A DNA stretch of 64,000 nucleotides from Alkalimonas cellulosilytica (GCF_036325985.1 NZ_JAUHLI010000014.1:43607-107606); one strand, 5' to 3'; positions 17,112 through 26,447 are shown, numbered from the stretch's first letter. Made by a program: numbers and translations. The notes: generated from the letters alone by a model not told the origin.

Positions 17112-17447
17112 TCATGCTACAGTCACCGCATCGGTGCCGGCCCTTGTTGTAGCGACAGGGGCAGGCTCGGCTGCTGCTGTGGTCTCAACATCGGGCTCAG
17201 CTGCCAGCAGTTGGTTGGTTTTATGGCGCTGCCAGGCAAATAAGCCTAAGTAATAGGCATTGATCAGCAGTACCAGCAGGTTGGAGATCACGCCCTGAGG
17301 GATAGCAATAAAAAGGTAATACACAAACATTAATGCACAGCCTATTAGCGTGGCCAGCCGAAGCCAGAACACATCTTTGATAAAGAAGGCACCAATACAG
17401 ATGGCCAGACCAATCCAGCTAATTACATCGTACACCATGGCTTCCAT
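17112..17447 (-). CDS. Small inner-membrane protein, three or four helices
   Basis: A 111-residue protein with three or four hydrophobic segments in the first 80 residues (VISWIGLAICIGAFFI, LRLATLIGCALMFVYYLFIA, VISNLLVLLINAYYLGLFAW). An Ala/Glu/Pro-rich cytoplasmic or periplasmic tail follows. The start at 17447 follows AAGGAGG; an upstream in-frame ATG at 17534 lacks a ribosome site. The arrangement resembles YgjV-like small membrane proteins, but the family assignment is uncertain and the function unknown. It is possibly cotranscribed with smrA, whose start lies on the other side of a 59-base gap. Confidence 0.65.
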   Translation of the reverse strand: MEAMVYDVISWIGLAICIGAFFIKDVFWLRLATLIGCALMFVYYLFIAIPQGVISNLLVLLINAYYLGLFAWQRHKTNQLLAAEPDVETTAAAEPAPVATTRAGTDAVTVA

Positions 17448-17502
17448 TAGTCCCTCCTTAAAAGGCTTTGCGAATGCGCGCATTATCTGAGCAATTGAGT
17501 CT

Positions 17503-17518
17503 TTACTCAACTGAGTAA
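17503..17518. promoter_or_regulatory. Palindrome in the divergent control region (possible operator)
   Basis: TTACTCA and TGAGTAA flank two bases, giving a perfect 7+2+7 dyad. A second dyad, ATTAGT AAA ACTAAT, follows at 17535-17549. Both lie between the divergent membrane-protein and response-regulator genes. The cognate regulator is unknown. Confidence 0.4.
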
Positions 17519-17578
17519 TTTTGCTTGATTTCAATTAGTAAAACTAATGACTTGATGCTCAGTTGAGGGAATGTCAGG

Positions 17579-17607
17579 TTGTCGCTGCTGTTTGTTTTTG
17601 ATACAAT
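17579..17607 (+). promoter_or_regulatory. Promoter of the single-domain response regulator
   Basis: TTGTCG and TACAAT with a 17-base spacer, about 65 bases before the start codon. Confidence 0.5.
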
Positions 17608-17670
17608 CTTGCGCAGGAATGGATACAAGACACAGGCGTTGCGCCTGGTTGAAACAAGGAAGAGTAGTAC

Positions 17671-18042
17671 ATGACCACATCGACACTGCGTGTCTTGATT
17701 GTAGATGACGTGGCTGCAGTGCGCAGTTATCTGAAACAAATTCTGTTAAGCTTAGGCGTTCCGGACATCCTGGAAGCTGCCGATGGTGCTGAGGCGGCCT
17801 CACTCTATCATCGGCTGCAACCGCAGCTGGTATTTTTGGATATCCAGCTACCGGATATGAATGGCAAAGAGTTGTTGCGCCAGTTTAAAGCCATCAACAG
17901 CGCCAGTCAGATTGTGATGGTATCGGCATTTTCCAGCGTAGAAAACTTACGGGATAGCATTGCGGCTGGCGCCAATGCTTTTGTGGTAAAGCCGTTTTCG
18001 GTGAAACGCATCAGCCATTTGGTACAGCCTTACCTCAATTAA
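17671..18042 (+). CDS. Single-domain response regulator (CheY-like)
   Basis: A 123-residue receiver domain with no output domain. The acidic pocket is VDD (11-13), the phospho-acceptor is Asp57 (LVFLDIQLPD), the switch Ser is in MVSAFSS and the conserved Lys is in VVKPF. All are intact, so phosphorylation should work. Such stand-alone receivers act through protein contacts, in motility, phosphorelay or as anti-regulators. No kinase gene is adjacent, so the partner is unknown. Confidence 0.88.
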   Translation: MTTSTLRVLIVDDVAAVRSYLKQILLSLGVPDILEAADGAEAASLYHRLQPQLVFLDIQLPDMNGKELLRQFKAINSASQIVMVSAFSSVENLRDSIAAGANAFVVKPFSVKRISHLVQPYLN

Positions 18043-18166
18043 TTTTACATTTATCGCATTTTAAATGCATAATCTGCTGCTTTTTGTAAAGTGGCAGGCG
18101 AATTACTTGTGAATTTTCTGTCGACAGGTGATAATAAGCCGTCTAGACATTTAAGTGCAAAAGAAT

Positions 18167-18460
18167 ATGAACCTACAAGAAATGCGAAAAAACTCCGCGA
18201 AAGCTGCGAAGTTACTAAAAGCTATCTCCAATGAGCGTCGCTTGCTCATCTTATGTTACTTGCTTGAAGGCGAAATGTCGGTGGGTGAGATGAACGATCG
18301 ATTAGAGTTAAGCCAGTCTGCTTTATCACAGCATTTGGCGTTGCTTCGTCGGAATCAACTGGTCAAAACCCGCAAAGAAGCCCAAACCGTGTTTTATCGC
18401 ATTGAAAGTGATGAAGTGAAAGCGGTGATGAAGGTGATGCACGATCTTTATTGTGCCTGA
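18167..18460 (+). CDS. hlyU: HlyU-like ArsR-family transcriptional regulator
   Basis: A 97-residue winged-helix regulator. The DNA-recognition segment is LSQSALSQHLALLRR (about 48-62) and the wing follows at KEAQTVFYRI. Cys30 (LILCYLL) and Cys96 (LYCA at the C-terminus) match the two cysteines of HlyU/SqrR/BigR proteins, which form a persulfide bridge when they sense sulfane sulfur. The N-terminal NLQEMRKNSAKAAKLLKA also matches Vibrio HlyU. I prefer the ATG at 18167; a GTG at 18155 is possible but lacks a ribosome site. The gene stands alone and its target is not evident here. Confidence 0.82.
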   Translation: MNLQEMRKNSAKAAKLLKAISNERRLLILCYLLEGEMSVGEMNDRLELSQSALSQHLALLRRNQLVKTRKEAQTVFYRIESDEVKAVMKVMHDLYCA

Positions 18461-18485
18461 TAGTCAGAGCGTTTACGCAATAACG

Positions 18486-18504
18486 AAACCGGCATAGCCG
18501 GTTT
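18486..18504 (+). terminator. Hairpin after hlyU
   Basis: AAACCGGC ATA GCCGGTTT, 25 bases after the stop codon, with only a short T-run. It is nearly the same stem as the adjacent rpsT terminator. Confidence 0.5.
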
Positions 18505-18512
18505 ACAGATAC

Positions 18513-18538
18513 AAAAAAACCGGCTGTAGAGCCGGTTT
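18513..18538 (-). terminator. Terminator of rpsT
   Basis: A 9-bp stem AAACCGGCT/AGCCGGTTT with a 4-base loop. It is followed on the minus strand by seven T residues. Confidence 0.85.
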
Positions 18539-18554
18539 CTTGTGTCTGGCGCAA

Positions 18555-18824
18555 TTAAGCAGCAGACAAACCCTTGATATGGGCATTCAGGCGCGACTTG
18601 TGGCGAGCTGCTTTGTTCTTATGGATCAGACCTTTGTCTGCCATACGATCCAAAACTGGCACCATTTTCTTAAACGCATCCTGAGCAGCAGTGGCATCAC
18701 TTACCAGTACAGCCGCATAGGTTTTTTTGATAAAAGTACGCATCATTGAACGCTGGCTGGCATTATGCTTACGGCGTTTTTCAGACTGAATTGCGCGCTT
18801 CTTAGCAGACTTGATGTTAGCCAA
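18555..18824 (-). CDS. rpsT: 30S ribosomal protein S20
   Basis: An 89-residue basic protein starting MANIKSAKKRAIQSEKRR, the standard S20 sequence, with helix-rich Lys/Arg-rich body and a C-terminal HIKGLSAA. It binds 16S rRNA early in 30S assembly. It is transcribed divergently from murJ, the usual arrangement in gammaproteobacteria, and ends in a strong terminator. Confidence 0.98.
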   Translation of the reverse strand: MANIKSAKKRAIQSEKRRKHNASQRSMMRTFIKKTYAAVLVSDATAAQDAFKKMVPVLDRMADKGLIHKNKAARHKSRLNAHIKGLSAA

Positions 18825-19036
18825 GGTAACACTCCTAAAACTAGATAAACCGGACTCTTTAAAGGCCGCATAATATGCCTACTTTACCATCGCTTGTCAA
18901 ATGGTTTCTCAGGGCTTGTGCTGGCTTGTTACACCTTTATTCAAACCAGTTGCTGAATTTAGTACTGGTATTTGTAGGCAGCTACGGGTGAAAATAGCCA
19001 GTAGCGAATTTGAACCACTGAAACAGAGGATGGCCG

Positions 19037-20605
19037 GTGGCTGAAAGGTTATTAAAATCAGGCATTATTGTCAGCAGCATGACGCTGATTTCCCGGGTAC
19101 TTGGCTTGCTGCGCGATGTGGTGATTGCTGCTTTTGTCGGGGCCGGTGCTGCCGCCGATGCCTTTTTCTTTGCCAATCGTATTCCTAACTTTTTACGCCG
19201 CTTGTTTGCCGAAGGCGCTTTTGCCCAGGCGTTTGTGCCGGTATTAAGTGAGGTAAAGGCGCAGCATGGCGATGATGCGGTGCGTGAGCTGGTGGCTAAA
19301 GTGGCTGGTACTCTGGGGGTGATTGTGCTGCTGGTCACGTTATTTGGTGTACTGGCATCGCCTTTGGTCGCCATGCTGTTTGGCATGGGCTGGTTTATTG
19401 AGTGGCTGCAGGGCGGCCCGGATGCCGAGCGCTTTGAACTTGCCAGCCTGATGCTGAAAATCACCTTTCCCTATCTGTTCTTTGTTAGTCTGGTGGCGCT
19501 GTCTGGTGCGGTACTGAATACCTACAACAAATTCGCGGTGGCGGCTTTTACCCCGGTGTTTTTAAATATCGCCATCATCATTGCAGCGGTTTACACCGCA
19601 GACTGGTTCAGTGAGCCAGCGCTGGCGCTGGCCTGGGGGGTATTTTTCGGCGGGTTGGTTCAACTGCTGTTTCAATTGCCGTTTCTGGCCAGGGCAGGGG
19701 TGTTGGTGCGGCCTCGCTGGGGCTGGCGCGATCCGGGCGTGGTGAAAATCCGTACCCTGATGCTGCCTGCGATCTTCGGTGTTTCGGTGAGCCAAATCAA
19801 TCTGCTGCTGGATACTGTGATCGCTTCCTTTTTGCTAACGGGCGCGGTCAGCTGGTTGTATTATTCGGATCGCTTGCTGGAGTTTCCGCTTGGTCTGTTC
19901 GGTATTGCCATTGCTACGGTGATTTTGCCCACTTTGTCCCGCATGCACGCCAATGCCAGCATGGATGAATTTCGCGCCACCCTGGACTGGGCACTGCGCT
20001 TTATTGCCTTATTTGGTTTGCCGGCGATGGCGGCGTTGATGGTGCTGGGCAAACCTATTATCGCGGTGTTGTTTATGCGTGGAGAATTCACGGCGTTGGA
20101 TGTGGATAAAGTATCGTACAGTTTGTTTGCCTATGCCTGCGGTTTGTTCAGCTTTATGCTGATTAAAATCCTGGCGCCTGCTTATTATGCCCGCCAGGAT
20201 ATGAAAACACCGGTGCGTATTGGCATCATTGCCATGGTTGCCAACATGGGACTGAACCTGCTGCTGGCACCCTTTCTGAGTTATGTTGGCCTGGCACTGG
20301 CCACGGCCTTATCAGCCAGCCTGAATGCGTTCTTGCTCTATCGCGGCCTGAAAGCCAGCGGTGTCTATCAGATTTCCGTGTACAGTCTGTGGTTTGTGGC
20401 CCGAGTGCTGGCAGCAAGCTTCGCCATGGCGGCATTTTTATGGTGGTGGCTGCCGGAAATGAGCTATTGGTATCAGCAAAGTGTGGGCTGGCAACTGCAG
20501 CAATTGCTGTTTATCTGCCTGCTGGGCGGTGCCAGCTACTTTGCGATCCTGGCTTTGTTCGGAGGCCGGCCAGCTCATATCCGCCGGCAGCGTCATTCAG
20601 GATGA
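19037..20605 (+). CDS. murJ: Lipid II flippase MurJ
   Basis: A 522-residue polytopic inner-membrane protein of the MVF/MOP family with about 14 hydrophobic helices. It flips the peptidoglycan precursor lipid II to the periplasmic face. Conserved MurJ features include SRVLGLLRDVVIAAFVGAGAAADAF near the N-terminus, PNFLRRLFAEGAFAQAFVP and the mid-protein LLEFPLGLFGIAIATVILPTLS. The start is preceded by GGATGGCC and matches the known N-terminus (AERLLKSG). The order murJ-ribF-ileS-lspA-fkpB-ispH that follows is the conserved gammaproteobacterial cluster. Confidence 0.97.
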   Translation: MAERLLKSGIIVSSMTLISRVLGLLRDVVIAAFVGAGAAADAFFFANRIPNFLRRLFAEGAFAQAFVPVLSEVKAQHGDDAVRELVAKVAGTLGVIVLLVTLFGVLASPLVAMLFGMGWFIEWLQGGPDAERFELASLMLKITFPYLFFVSLVALSGAVLNTYNKFAVAAFTPVFLNIAIIIAAVYTADWFSEPALALAWGVFFGGLVQLLFQLPFLARAGVLVRPRWGWRDPGVVKIRTLMLPAIFGVSVSQINLLLDTVIASFLLTGAVSWLYYSDRLLEFPLGLFGIAIATVILPTLSRMHANASMDEFRATLDWALRFIALFGLPAMAALMVLGKPIIAVLFMRGEFTALDVDKVSYSLFAYACGLFSFMLIKILAPAYYARQDMKTPVRIGIIAMVANMGLNLLLAPFLSYVGLALATALSASLNAFLLYRGLKASGVYQISVYSLWFVARVLAASFAMAAFLWWWLPEMSYWYQQSVGWQLQQLLFICLLGGASYFAILALFGGRPAHIRRQRHSG

Positions 20606-20677
20606 AAAGCCATGCATTAGCAGGTATAATCGCCTGCTTGTTGCACTGGGGTGTGCGTAACAGCGGTTAAGGCAGGC

Positions 20678-21631
20678 ATGGAGTTTATTCGCGGTTTACA
20701 CAACATTAAAGCGGAACATCGTGGCTGCGTGCTGACCATTGGCAATTTTGATGGGGTGCACCTGGGGCATCAAGCGGTGTTGGCACAATTGATACAGGTT
20801 GCGAAGCAGCGTCAATTGCCTGCGTGCGTCATGGTGTTTGAGCCACAGCCCTTGGAGCTGTTTGCACCCGACAAAGCACCCGCCAGATTAAGCCGGTTGC
20901 GGGAAAAATACCTTGGCCTGGCCAGGCTGGGGATTGACCGCTTACTCTGTGTTAATTTTAACCGGCGTTTTGCTGATCTTGCACCCGATTACTTTGTCGA
21001 GCAGTTGCTGCTGCAACAGTTGGGGGTGCAGCATCTGATCGTGGGTGATGACTTTTGCTTTGGCAAGAATCGAGCCGGTAACTTTGCGTTGTTGCAACAG
21101 GAAGCTGAGCGTTTTAATTTTGGCCTCACGCCAACCGCCAGTTTAAAGCAGCAGATGCAGCGTATCAGTAGCACCGCTATACGGCAGGCGTTGGCAGCAG
21201 ATGATTTGGCGTTGGCCGAAGCGATGCTGGGGCGGCCATTTTCACTGAACGGCAAGGTACGTCATGGCCGGCAACTCGGGCGGCAGTTGGGGTTCCCTAC
21301 CGCCAATGTCTGGTTGTACCGCAAAAAGCTGCCGGTGCATGGCGTCTATGCGATTGAAGCGATCACCGATTTTGGGCGATATCAGGGTGTGGCCAATATT
21401 GGCTCGCGGCCAACAGTGTCGGGTAAAACTGAACAGCTTGAAGCCCATTTGTTTGACTTCAAAGGTAATTTATACGGTAGCCAAATTGAGGTTTTGTTAC
21501 GGCAGAAACTGCGTAACGAGCAGAGCTTTGCCAGTGTCGAAGCCCTGCAGCAACAAATTCAGCGGGACGCCGAAGCGGCCCGCACTTATTTTCAGTCGTC
21601 AGCCTCAGAGCAGGTTGAAGCCAATCAATAA
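20678..21631 (+). CDS. ribF: Bifunctional riboflavin kinase / FAD synthetase
   Basis: A 317-residue cytoplasmic enzyme making FMN and then FAD from riboflavin. The N-terminal FAD-synthetase domain (about 15-170) carries the nucleotidyltransferase signature TIGNFDGVHLGHQ and the ISSTAIR block. The C-terminal riboflavin-kinase domain (about 185-305) has GRQLGFPTANV and a conserved GVANIGSRPT. I chose the ATG at 20678, which follows TTAAGG at normal distance, over a GTG at 20651. It lies 72 bases after murJ and 20 bases before ileS, and is probably cotranscribed. Confidence 0.96.
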   Translation: MEFIRGLHNIKAEHRGCVLTIGNFDGVHLGHQAVLAQLIQVAKQRQLPACVMVFEPQPLELFAPDKAPARLSRLREKYLGLARLGIDRLLCVNFNRRFADLAPDYFVEQLLLQQLGVQHLIVGDDFCFGKNRAGNFALLQQEAERFNFGLTPTASLKQQMQRISSTAIRQALAADDLALAEAMLGRPFSLNGKVRHGRQLGRQLGFPTANVWLYRKKLPVHGVYAIEAITDFGRYQGVANIGSRPTVSGKTEQLEAHLFDFKGNLYGSQIEVLLRQKLRNEQSFASVEALQQQIQRDAEAARTYFQSSASEQVEANQ

Positions 21632-21651
21632 CGATGACGGACGAATAACGG

Positions 21652-24483
21652 ATGAGTGACTACAAGCATACCCTGAACCTGCCGGAAACTGAGTTTGCTA
21701 TGCGCGGTAATCTGGCGCAGCGAGAGCCAGCCATGCTGGCCGAGTGGCAACAAGACGGGCTTTACCAGCAAATCCGTGCCGCTAAAAAGGGCAAGCCGCA
21801 GTTTATTTTACATGATGGCCCGCCCTATGCTAATGGCAGCATTCATATTGGCCATGCGGTCAACAAAATCCTGAAAGACATGATCATCAAGGCCAAAACC
21901 TTGTCCGACTTTGACGCGCCCTATATTCCCGGCTGGGACTGTCATGGCCTGCCGATTGAATTGGTGGTGGAAAAGAAATACGGCAAACCAGGCGTGAAAT
22001 TAAGCGATGCCGAGTTCCGGCAAAAATGCCGTGAGTATGCGGCGTCGCAAATCGAAGCACAGAAAGTCGATTTTGTCCGCTTGGGGGTATTAGGTGACTG
22101 GGATAACCCCTACCGCACCATGGATTATGACTTCGAAGCCAATATCATTCGCTCGCTCAGTAAAATCATCGGTAATGGCCATTTGCAGCAAGGCTTTAAA
22201 CCGGTGCACTGGTGCACCGATTGTGGCTCGGCATTGGCTGAAGCGGAGGTCGAGTATCAGGACAAAACCTCCCCGGCGATTGATGTGCGCTTTAAGCTGG
22301 TCGATGAGGCGGTGGTAGATCGCTTTGATCACCCCGAGGAGCACCGTGGTCAGGGGCCGGTTTCTGTGGTGATCTGGACCACCACACCCTGGACCATTCC
22401 GGCCAACCGGGCTGTTGCGGTGCATGCGGATTTGGATTACAGCCTGATCCAGGTGGAGCAGGGTGAACATGGACCGGAGCGCTTAATCGTTGCGACCGAT
22501 CTGGTGACGGATGTAATGGCCCGTGCTGGCATTGAGCATTACCATGCGCTTGGTTTTTGCAAAGGCAAGCAGCTGGAGCTGGTGGCGCTAAAACACCCAC
22601 TGTATGACTTTGAAGTGCCGGTGATTCTGGGGGAGCACGTCACGACCGACTCAGGCACCGGTTGCGTGCATACCGCTCCAGGTCACGGCCAGGAAGATTT
22701 CGTAGTCGGCCAGCAATATGGTTTGGAAGTGGCCAACCCTGTCGGTGCCAATGGTGTCTATTTACCGGATACGCCGCTCTTTGCCGGTCAGCATGTCTTT
22801 AAAGCCAACGAATCGGTGGTCGAAGCGCTCAAAGAGCGTCAGGCCTTATTGGTACACAAAGCCTATCAGCACAGTTACCCGCACTGCTGGCGTCATAAAA
22901 CACCGATTATTTTCCGTGCCACCCCGCAGTGGTTTATCAGCATGGAGCAGCAAGGGCTGCGGGCAACCTCGTTGCAGCAAATTGCCAATACCCGTTGGGT
23001 ACCCGACTGGGGCCAAAGCCGGATTGAGAAAATGGTCGCCGGGCGGCCAGACTGGTGTATTTCCCGCCAGCGTACCTGGGGCGTGCCGATTGCGCTTTTT
23101 GTCGATAAAGACACTGGGGCCTTGCATCCGGATACCCCAGCACTGATGGAGCAGGTGGCGCAAAAAGTTGAGCAGCAGGGCATTCAGGCCTGGTTCGATT
23201 TAGAGCCGCAAGAGCTGTTAAGCGCCGAAGATGCCAGCCGCTATGTTAAAGTTAAAGATACGCTGGATGTCTGGTTCGACTCGGGCGTGACCCATGCTTG
23301 TGTGGTCGATGCCAGAGCCGAGTTTCATGGGGCTACCCAGGCTGATTTGTATCTGGAAGGTTCCGATCAGCATCGTGGCTGGTTTATGTCGTCCTTGATG
23401 ACCGGCGTTGGTATTAAAAACCATGCGCCCTACAAGCAGGTACTGACACATGGTTTTACTGTGGATGGTCAGGGCCGGAAAATGTCCAAGTCACTTGGCA
23501 ATGTGGTGTCACCACAGCAGGTGATGAACAAGCTGGGGGCAGATATTCTGCGCTTGTGGGTCGCCACCGCCGATTACACCTCGGAAATGACGGTGTCGGA
23601 TGAAATCTTAAACCGGGCCGCCGATAAGTACCGCCGGATCCGTAATACCGCACGTTTCTTACTGGCCAACCTGAATGGGTTTGATCCTGCTACCGATCAG
23701 TTGCCGTTCAATGAACTGGTTGAGCTGGACCTTTGGATGGTGAACCGGGCAGCGCAACTGCAGACGGAAATCATTGAGGCTTACGACAATTACCAGTTCC
23801 ATCAGGTCAGCCAGAAGCTGATGAACTTCTGTACCATTGAGCTGGGCAGTTTTTATCTGGATGTCATCAAAGATCGGCAGTACACCGCCAAAGCGGATAG
23901 CCAGGCCAGACGCTCCTGTCAAACAGCGATGTACCATATGGTGCAAGCACTGGTGCGCTGGATGGCGCCTATTATGAGCTTCACGGCACAGGAAATCTGG
24001 CAGCAATTGCCGGGCCAGCCACAGCCTTATGTGTTTATGGATGTCTGGTACTCAGGCTTGGCACAAGTTCCGGCAGGTCGTTTTGATGATGATTTCTGGC
24101 AGCAACTGTTGTTGGTGCGGGATGAAGTGAACCGGGTGCTGGAAAAGGCCCGTAAGCAGGAGCTGATCGGCGCCTCGTTGCAAGCAGAAGTGACCTTGTA
24201 CGCACCTGCTGACTTAGCCGTACAGTTGCAGCAACTGCAGGATGAGCTGCGTTTTGTCTTGATCACCAGTACGGCAACCGTCAGCAGCGAAGCGGCACCA
24301 GCCGAGGCTGAAGCCACAGAGATCGCTGGTTTGAAAGTATTGGTGCAAGCGAGCAGTGCGGTCAAATGCGAGCGTTGCTGGCATTATCGGCATGATGTCG
24401 GCGCGGATTCTGCCCACCCCACCATCTGTTTGCGTTGTGTTGATAACGTCAGCGGAGCCGGTGAGCAGAGGGAGTTTGCCTGA
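21652..24483 (+). CDS. ileS: Isoleucyl-tRNA synthetase
   Basis: A class I synthetase of 943 residues charging tRNA-Ile. The catalytic domain has the HIGH motif (SIHIGHAVNK, near residue 66) and KMSKS (GRKMSKSLGN, near 607). The CP1 editing domain lies between them (WTTTPWTIPANRA). The C-terminus has a zinc-binding module with CERCWHY and CLRC. All essential motifs are present. The stop codon overlaps the lspA start (TGATG), implying coupled translation. Confidence 0.98.
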   Translation: MSDYKHTLNLPETEFAMRGNLAQREPAMLAEWQQDGLYQQIRAAKKGKPQFILHDGPPYANGSIHIGHAVNKILKDMIIKAKTLSDFDAPYIPGWDCHGLPIELVVEKKYGKPGVKLSDAEFRQKCREYAASQIEAQKVDFVRLGVLGDWDNPYRTMDYDFEANIIRSLSKIIGNGHLQQGFKPVHWCTDCGSALAEAEVEYQDKTSPAIDVRFKLVDEAVVDRFDHPEEHRGQGPVSVVIWTTTPWTIPANRAVAVHADLDYSLIQVEQGEHGPERLIVATDLVTDVMARAGIEHYHALGFCKGKQLELVALKHPLYDFEVPVILGEHVTTDSGTGCVHTAPGHGQEDFVVGQQYGLEVANPVGANGVYLPDTPLFAGQHVFKANESVVEALKERQALLVHKAYQHSYPHCWRHKTPIIFRATPQWFISMEQQGLRATSLQQIANTRWVPDWGQSRIEKMVAGRPDWCISRQRTWGVPIALFVDKDTGALHPDTPALMEQVAQKVEQQGIQAWFDLEPQELLSAEDASRYVKVKDTLDVWFDSGVTHACVVDARAEFHGATQADLYLEGSDQHRGWFMSSLMTGVGIKNHAPYKQVLTHGFTVDGQGRKMSKSLGNVVSPQQVMNKLGADILRLWVATADYTSEMTVSDEILNRAADKYRRIRNTARFLLANLNGFDPATDQLPFNELVELDLWMVNRAAQLQTEIIEAYDNYQFHQVSQKLMNFCTIELGSFYLDVIKDRQYTAKADSQARRSCQTAMYHMVQALVRWMAPIMSFTAQEIWQQLPGQPQPYVFMDVWYSGLAQVPAGRFDDDFWQQLLLVRDEVNRVLEKARKQELIGASLQAEVTLYAPADLAVQLQQLQDELRFVLITSTATVSSEAAPAEAEATEIAGLKVLVQASSAVKCERCWHYRHDVGADSAHPTICLRCVDNVSGAGEQREFA

Positions 24484-24989
24484 TGCGGTTGTTTCAGCAA
24501 ACCGGCTGGGCTTTCTGGTGGCTGGCACTCTTGGTGCTGGTGTTGGATCAAGTGACCAAGCAGTGGGTGCACCACAGCATGGCGTTGTACGACTCCATTC
24601 AGCTGTTGCCATTTTTTAACCTGACCTATGTGCGCAACCCCGGCGCTGCTTTCTCGTTCTTAAGCGATGCCGGCGGCTGGCAGCGTTGGTTTTTCACCGT
24701 GGTTGCCGTGGTGATTATTACCGTGCTGAGTGTCTGGCTCAGCCGGTTAACTGCCAAACCCAGTAAACTGACCATTGGTCTGAATCTGATCATTGGTGGC
24801 GCTATCGGCAACTTGATTGACCGCTTGTGGCATGGTTATGTGATCGACTTTTTTCATCTGTACTATCAGAACTGGCACTACCCGGCGTTTAACATTGCAG
24901 ACTCGGCCATTGTTCTAGGCGCTGGGTTATTAATTTGGGACAGTTTCAGCCATCAGGAGCAGAGCCATGACCACGCCAAACCCCGTTAA
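24483..24989 (+). CDS. lspA: Lipoprotein signal peptidase (SPase II)
   Basis: A 168-residue inner-membrane aspartic protease with four hydrophobic helices. It removes signal peptides from prolipoproteins. Conserved blocks are LDQVTKQWV, VRNPGAAFSF, GGAIGNLIDRL and FNIADSAIVLG; the last two carry the catalytic aspartates. Its start overlaps the ileS stop and its end overlaps fkpB by 23 bases. Confidence 0.97.
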   Translation: MRLFQQTGWAFWWLALLVLVLDQVTKQWVHHSMALYDSIQLLPFFNLTYVRNPGAAFSFLSDAGGWQRWFFTVVAVVIITVLSVWLSRLTAKPSKLTIGLNLIIGGAIGNLIDRLWHGYVIDFFHLYYQNWHYPAFNIADSAIVLGAGLLIWDSFSHQEQSHDHAKPR

Positions 24990-25419
24990 GCAGCCAGTCA
25001 ATGCCGACAGTACGGTGATTTTTCATGTGGATATCAAACTGTCCGATGGCAGCGCTGCGGAAAGTACCCGGGTGCATAACAAACCGGCCCGCATCCGTAT
25101 CGGTGATGGCAGTGTTTCGCCTGCGTTTGAAGCCCAGTTGCTGGGCAAACATGCCGGTGATACGCTGACCTTCACACTGGCACCGGAAGATGCCTATGGC
25201 CAACCGAACCCGGATAATATTTATTACCTGGATCGCAGCAAGTTTAGCAGCGACAGCCCGGCCGAAGTGGGTATGATTATTGGCTTTACCATGCCGGATG
25301 GCTCCGAGTTGCCGGGGTTAATCCGCGAAGTGGCCGGGCAGTCGGTGACGGTCGATTTTAACCATCCGCTGGCAGGGCAAACTCTGACCTTTCAGCTGGA
25401 AGTTCTGGAGGTGCAGTAA
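24967..25419 (+). CDS. fkpB: FKBP-type peptidyl-prolyl isomerase FkpB (SlpA)
   Basis: A 150-residue SlyD/SlpA-type FKBP. The prolyl isomerase core is split by an inserted flap domain (about 70-125), with the family motif EDAYGQPNPD and DFNHPLAGQTLTF. It acts as a cytoplasmic folding helper. Unlike SlyD it has no His-rich metal-binding tail. It begins inside the end of lspA and its stop overlaps the ispH start (TAATG). Confidence 0.94.
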   Translation: MTTPNPVKQPVNADSTVIFHVDIKLSDGSAAESTRVHNKPARIRIGDGSVSPAFEAQLLGKHAGDTLTFTLAPEDAYGQPNPDNIYYLDRSKFSSDSPAEVGMIIGFTMPDGSELPGLIREVAGQSVTVDFNHPLAGQTLTFQLEVLEVQ

Positions 25420-26348
25420 TGGATATTTTACTGGCCAACCCGCGTGGTTTTTGTGCCGGGGTCGACCGTGCCATCAGCATCGTCGAACGGGCACTGGAAT
25501 TGTACGAGCATCCGATTTATGTGCGTCACGAAGTCGTGCACAACAAGTTTGTGGTCGATGGCTTGCGCCGGCGCGGTGCTGTTTTTGTTGATGAGTTGCA
25601 TGAAGTGCCGGATGGCCAGATTGTGATCTTCAGTGCCCATGGTGTGTCGCAGGCCGTGCGTCAACAAGCCAAAGATCGTGGGCTGAAAGTCTTTGATGCC
25701 ACTTGTCCGCTGGTGACCAAAGTGCATATGGAAGTCACCCGGGCCAGCCGCAAAGGCATCGAATGCGTTCTGATTGGTCATGCCGGCCACCCGGAAGTAG
25801 AAGGCACCATGGGCCAGTACGACAATCCGCAAGGTGGCATCTATCTGGTCGAGTCGGTGGAGGATGTACAAAAGCTTCAGGTAAAAAATCCACAGCAGCT
25901 GTGCTTTAGTAGCCAGACCACGCTATCGGTGGATGATACTGCCGATGTGATTGAAGCATTGCGTCAGCGTTTTCCGGATATCGAAGGGCCGCGCAAAGAC
26001 GACATCTGCTATGCCACTCAGAACCGACAGGATGCGGTGCGTGAACTGGCGGGTAAAGCTGAGTTGTTACTGGTGGTCGGTGCTAAAAACAGCAGTAACT
26101 CCAATCGTTTACGTGAGCTGGCTGAGAAAATGGGGGCCAAGGCCTTCCTGATTGATACCGCCGATGATATCCAGCAAAGTTGGCTGGATGGCATGGAGCG
26201 GGTGGCTGTAACTGCCGGAGCTTCTGCCCCTGAGGTACTGGTGCAGCAAGTAGTCGCCAAACTGCAAAGCTGGGGTGGTCGCACCGTGGCAGAGCATCCA
26301 GGCCGTGAGGAAAATATTGTCTTTGCCATTCCGGCAGAGTTGCGTTAA
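25419..26348 (+). CDS. ispH: 4-hydroxy-3-methylbut-2-enyl diphosphate reductase
   Basis: A 309-residue iron-sulfur enzyme catalysing the last step of the MEP isoprenoid pathway, giving IPP and DMAPP. The three cluster-binding cysteines are in PRGFCAGVDRAI (near residue 12), DATCPLVTKVH (near 96) and DDICYATQNRQ (near 197). The conserved SAHG and TAGASAP motifs are present. It is the last gene of the murJ-ispH run. Confidence 0.97.
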   Translation: MDILLANPRGFCAGVDRAISIVERALELYEHPIYVRHEVVHNKFVVDGLRRRGAVFVDELHEVPDGQIVIFSAHGVSQAVRQQAKDRGLKVFDATCPLVTKVHMEVTRASRKGIECVLIGHAGHPEVEGTMGQYDNPQGGIYLVESVEDVQKLQVKNPQQLCFSSQTTLSVDDTADVIEALRQRFPDIEGPRKDDICYATQNRQDAVRELAGKAELLLVVGAKNSSNSNRLRELAEKMGAKAFLIDTADDIQQSWLDGMERVAVTAGASAPEVLVQQVVAKLQSWGGRTVAEHPGREENIVFAIPAELR

Positions 26349-26447
26349 TAAACTCGCTGCACAAATCGATTCGCTGCACAACAAAGCTGGTGTTAACGCA
26401 TTGACAGCGCTATAGTTTGTTGTAAACCATCAAGCTGCTGTGTGGCA

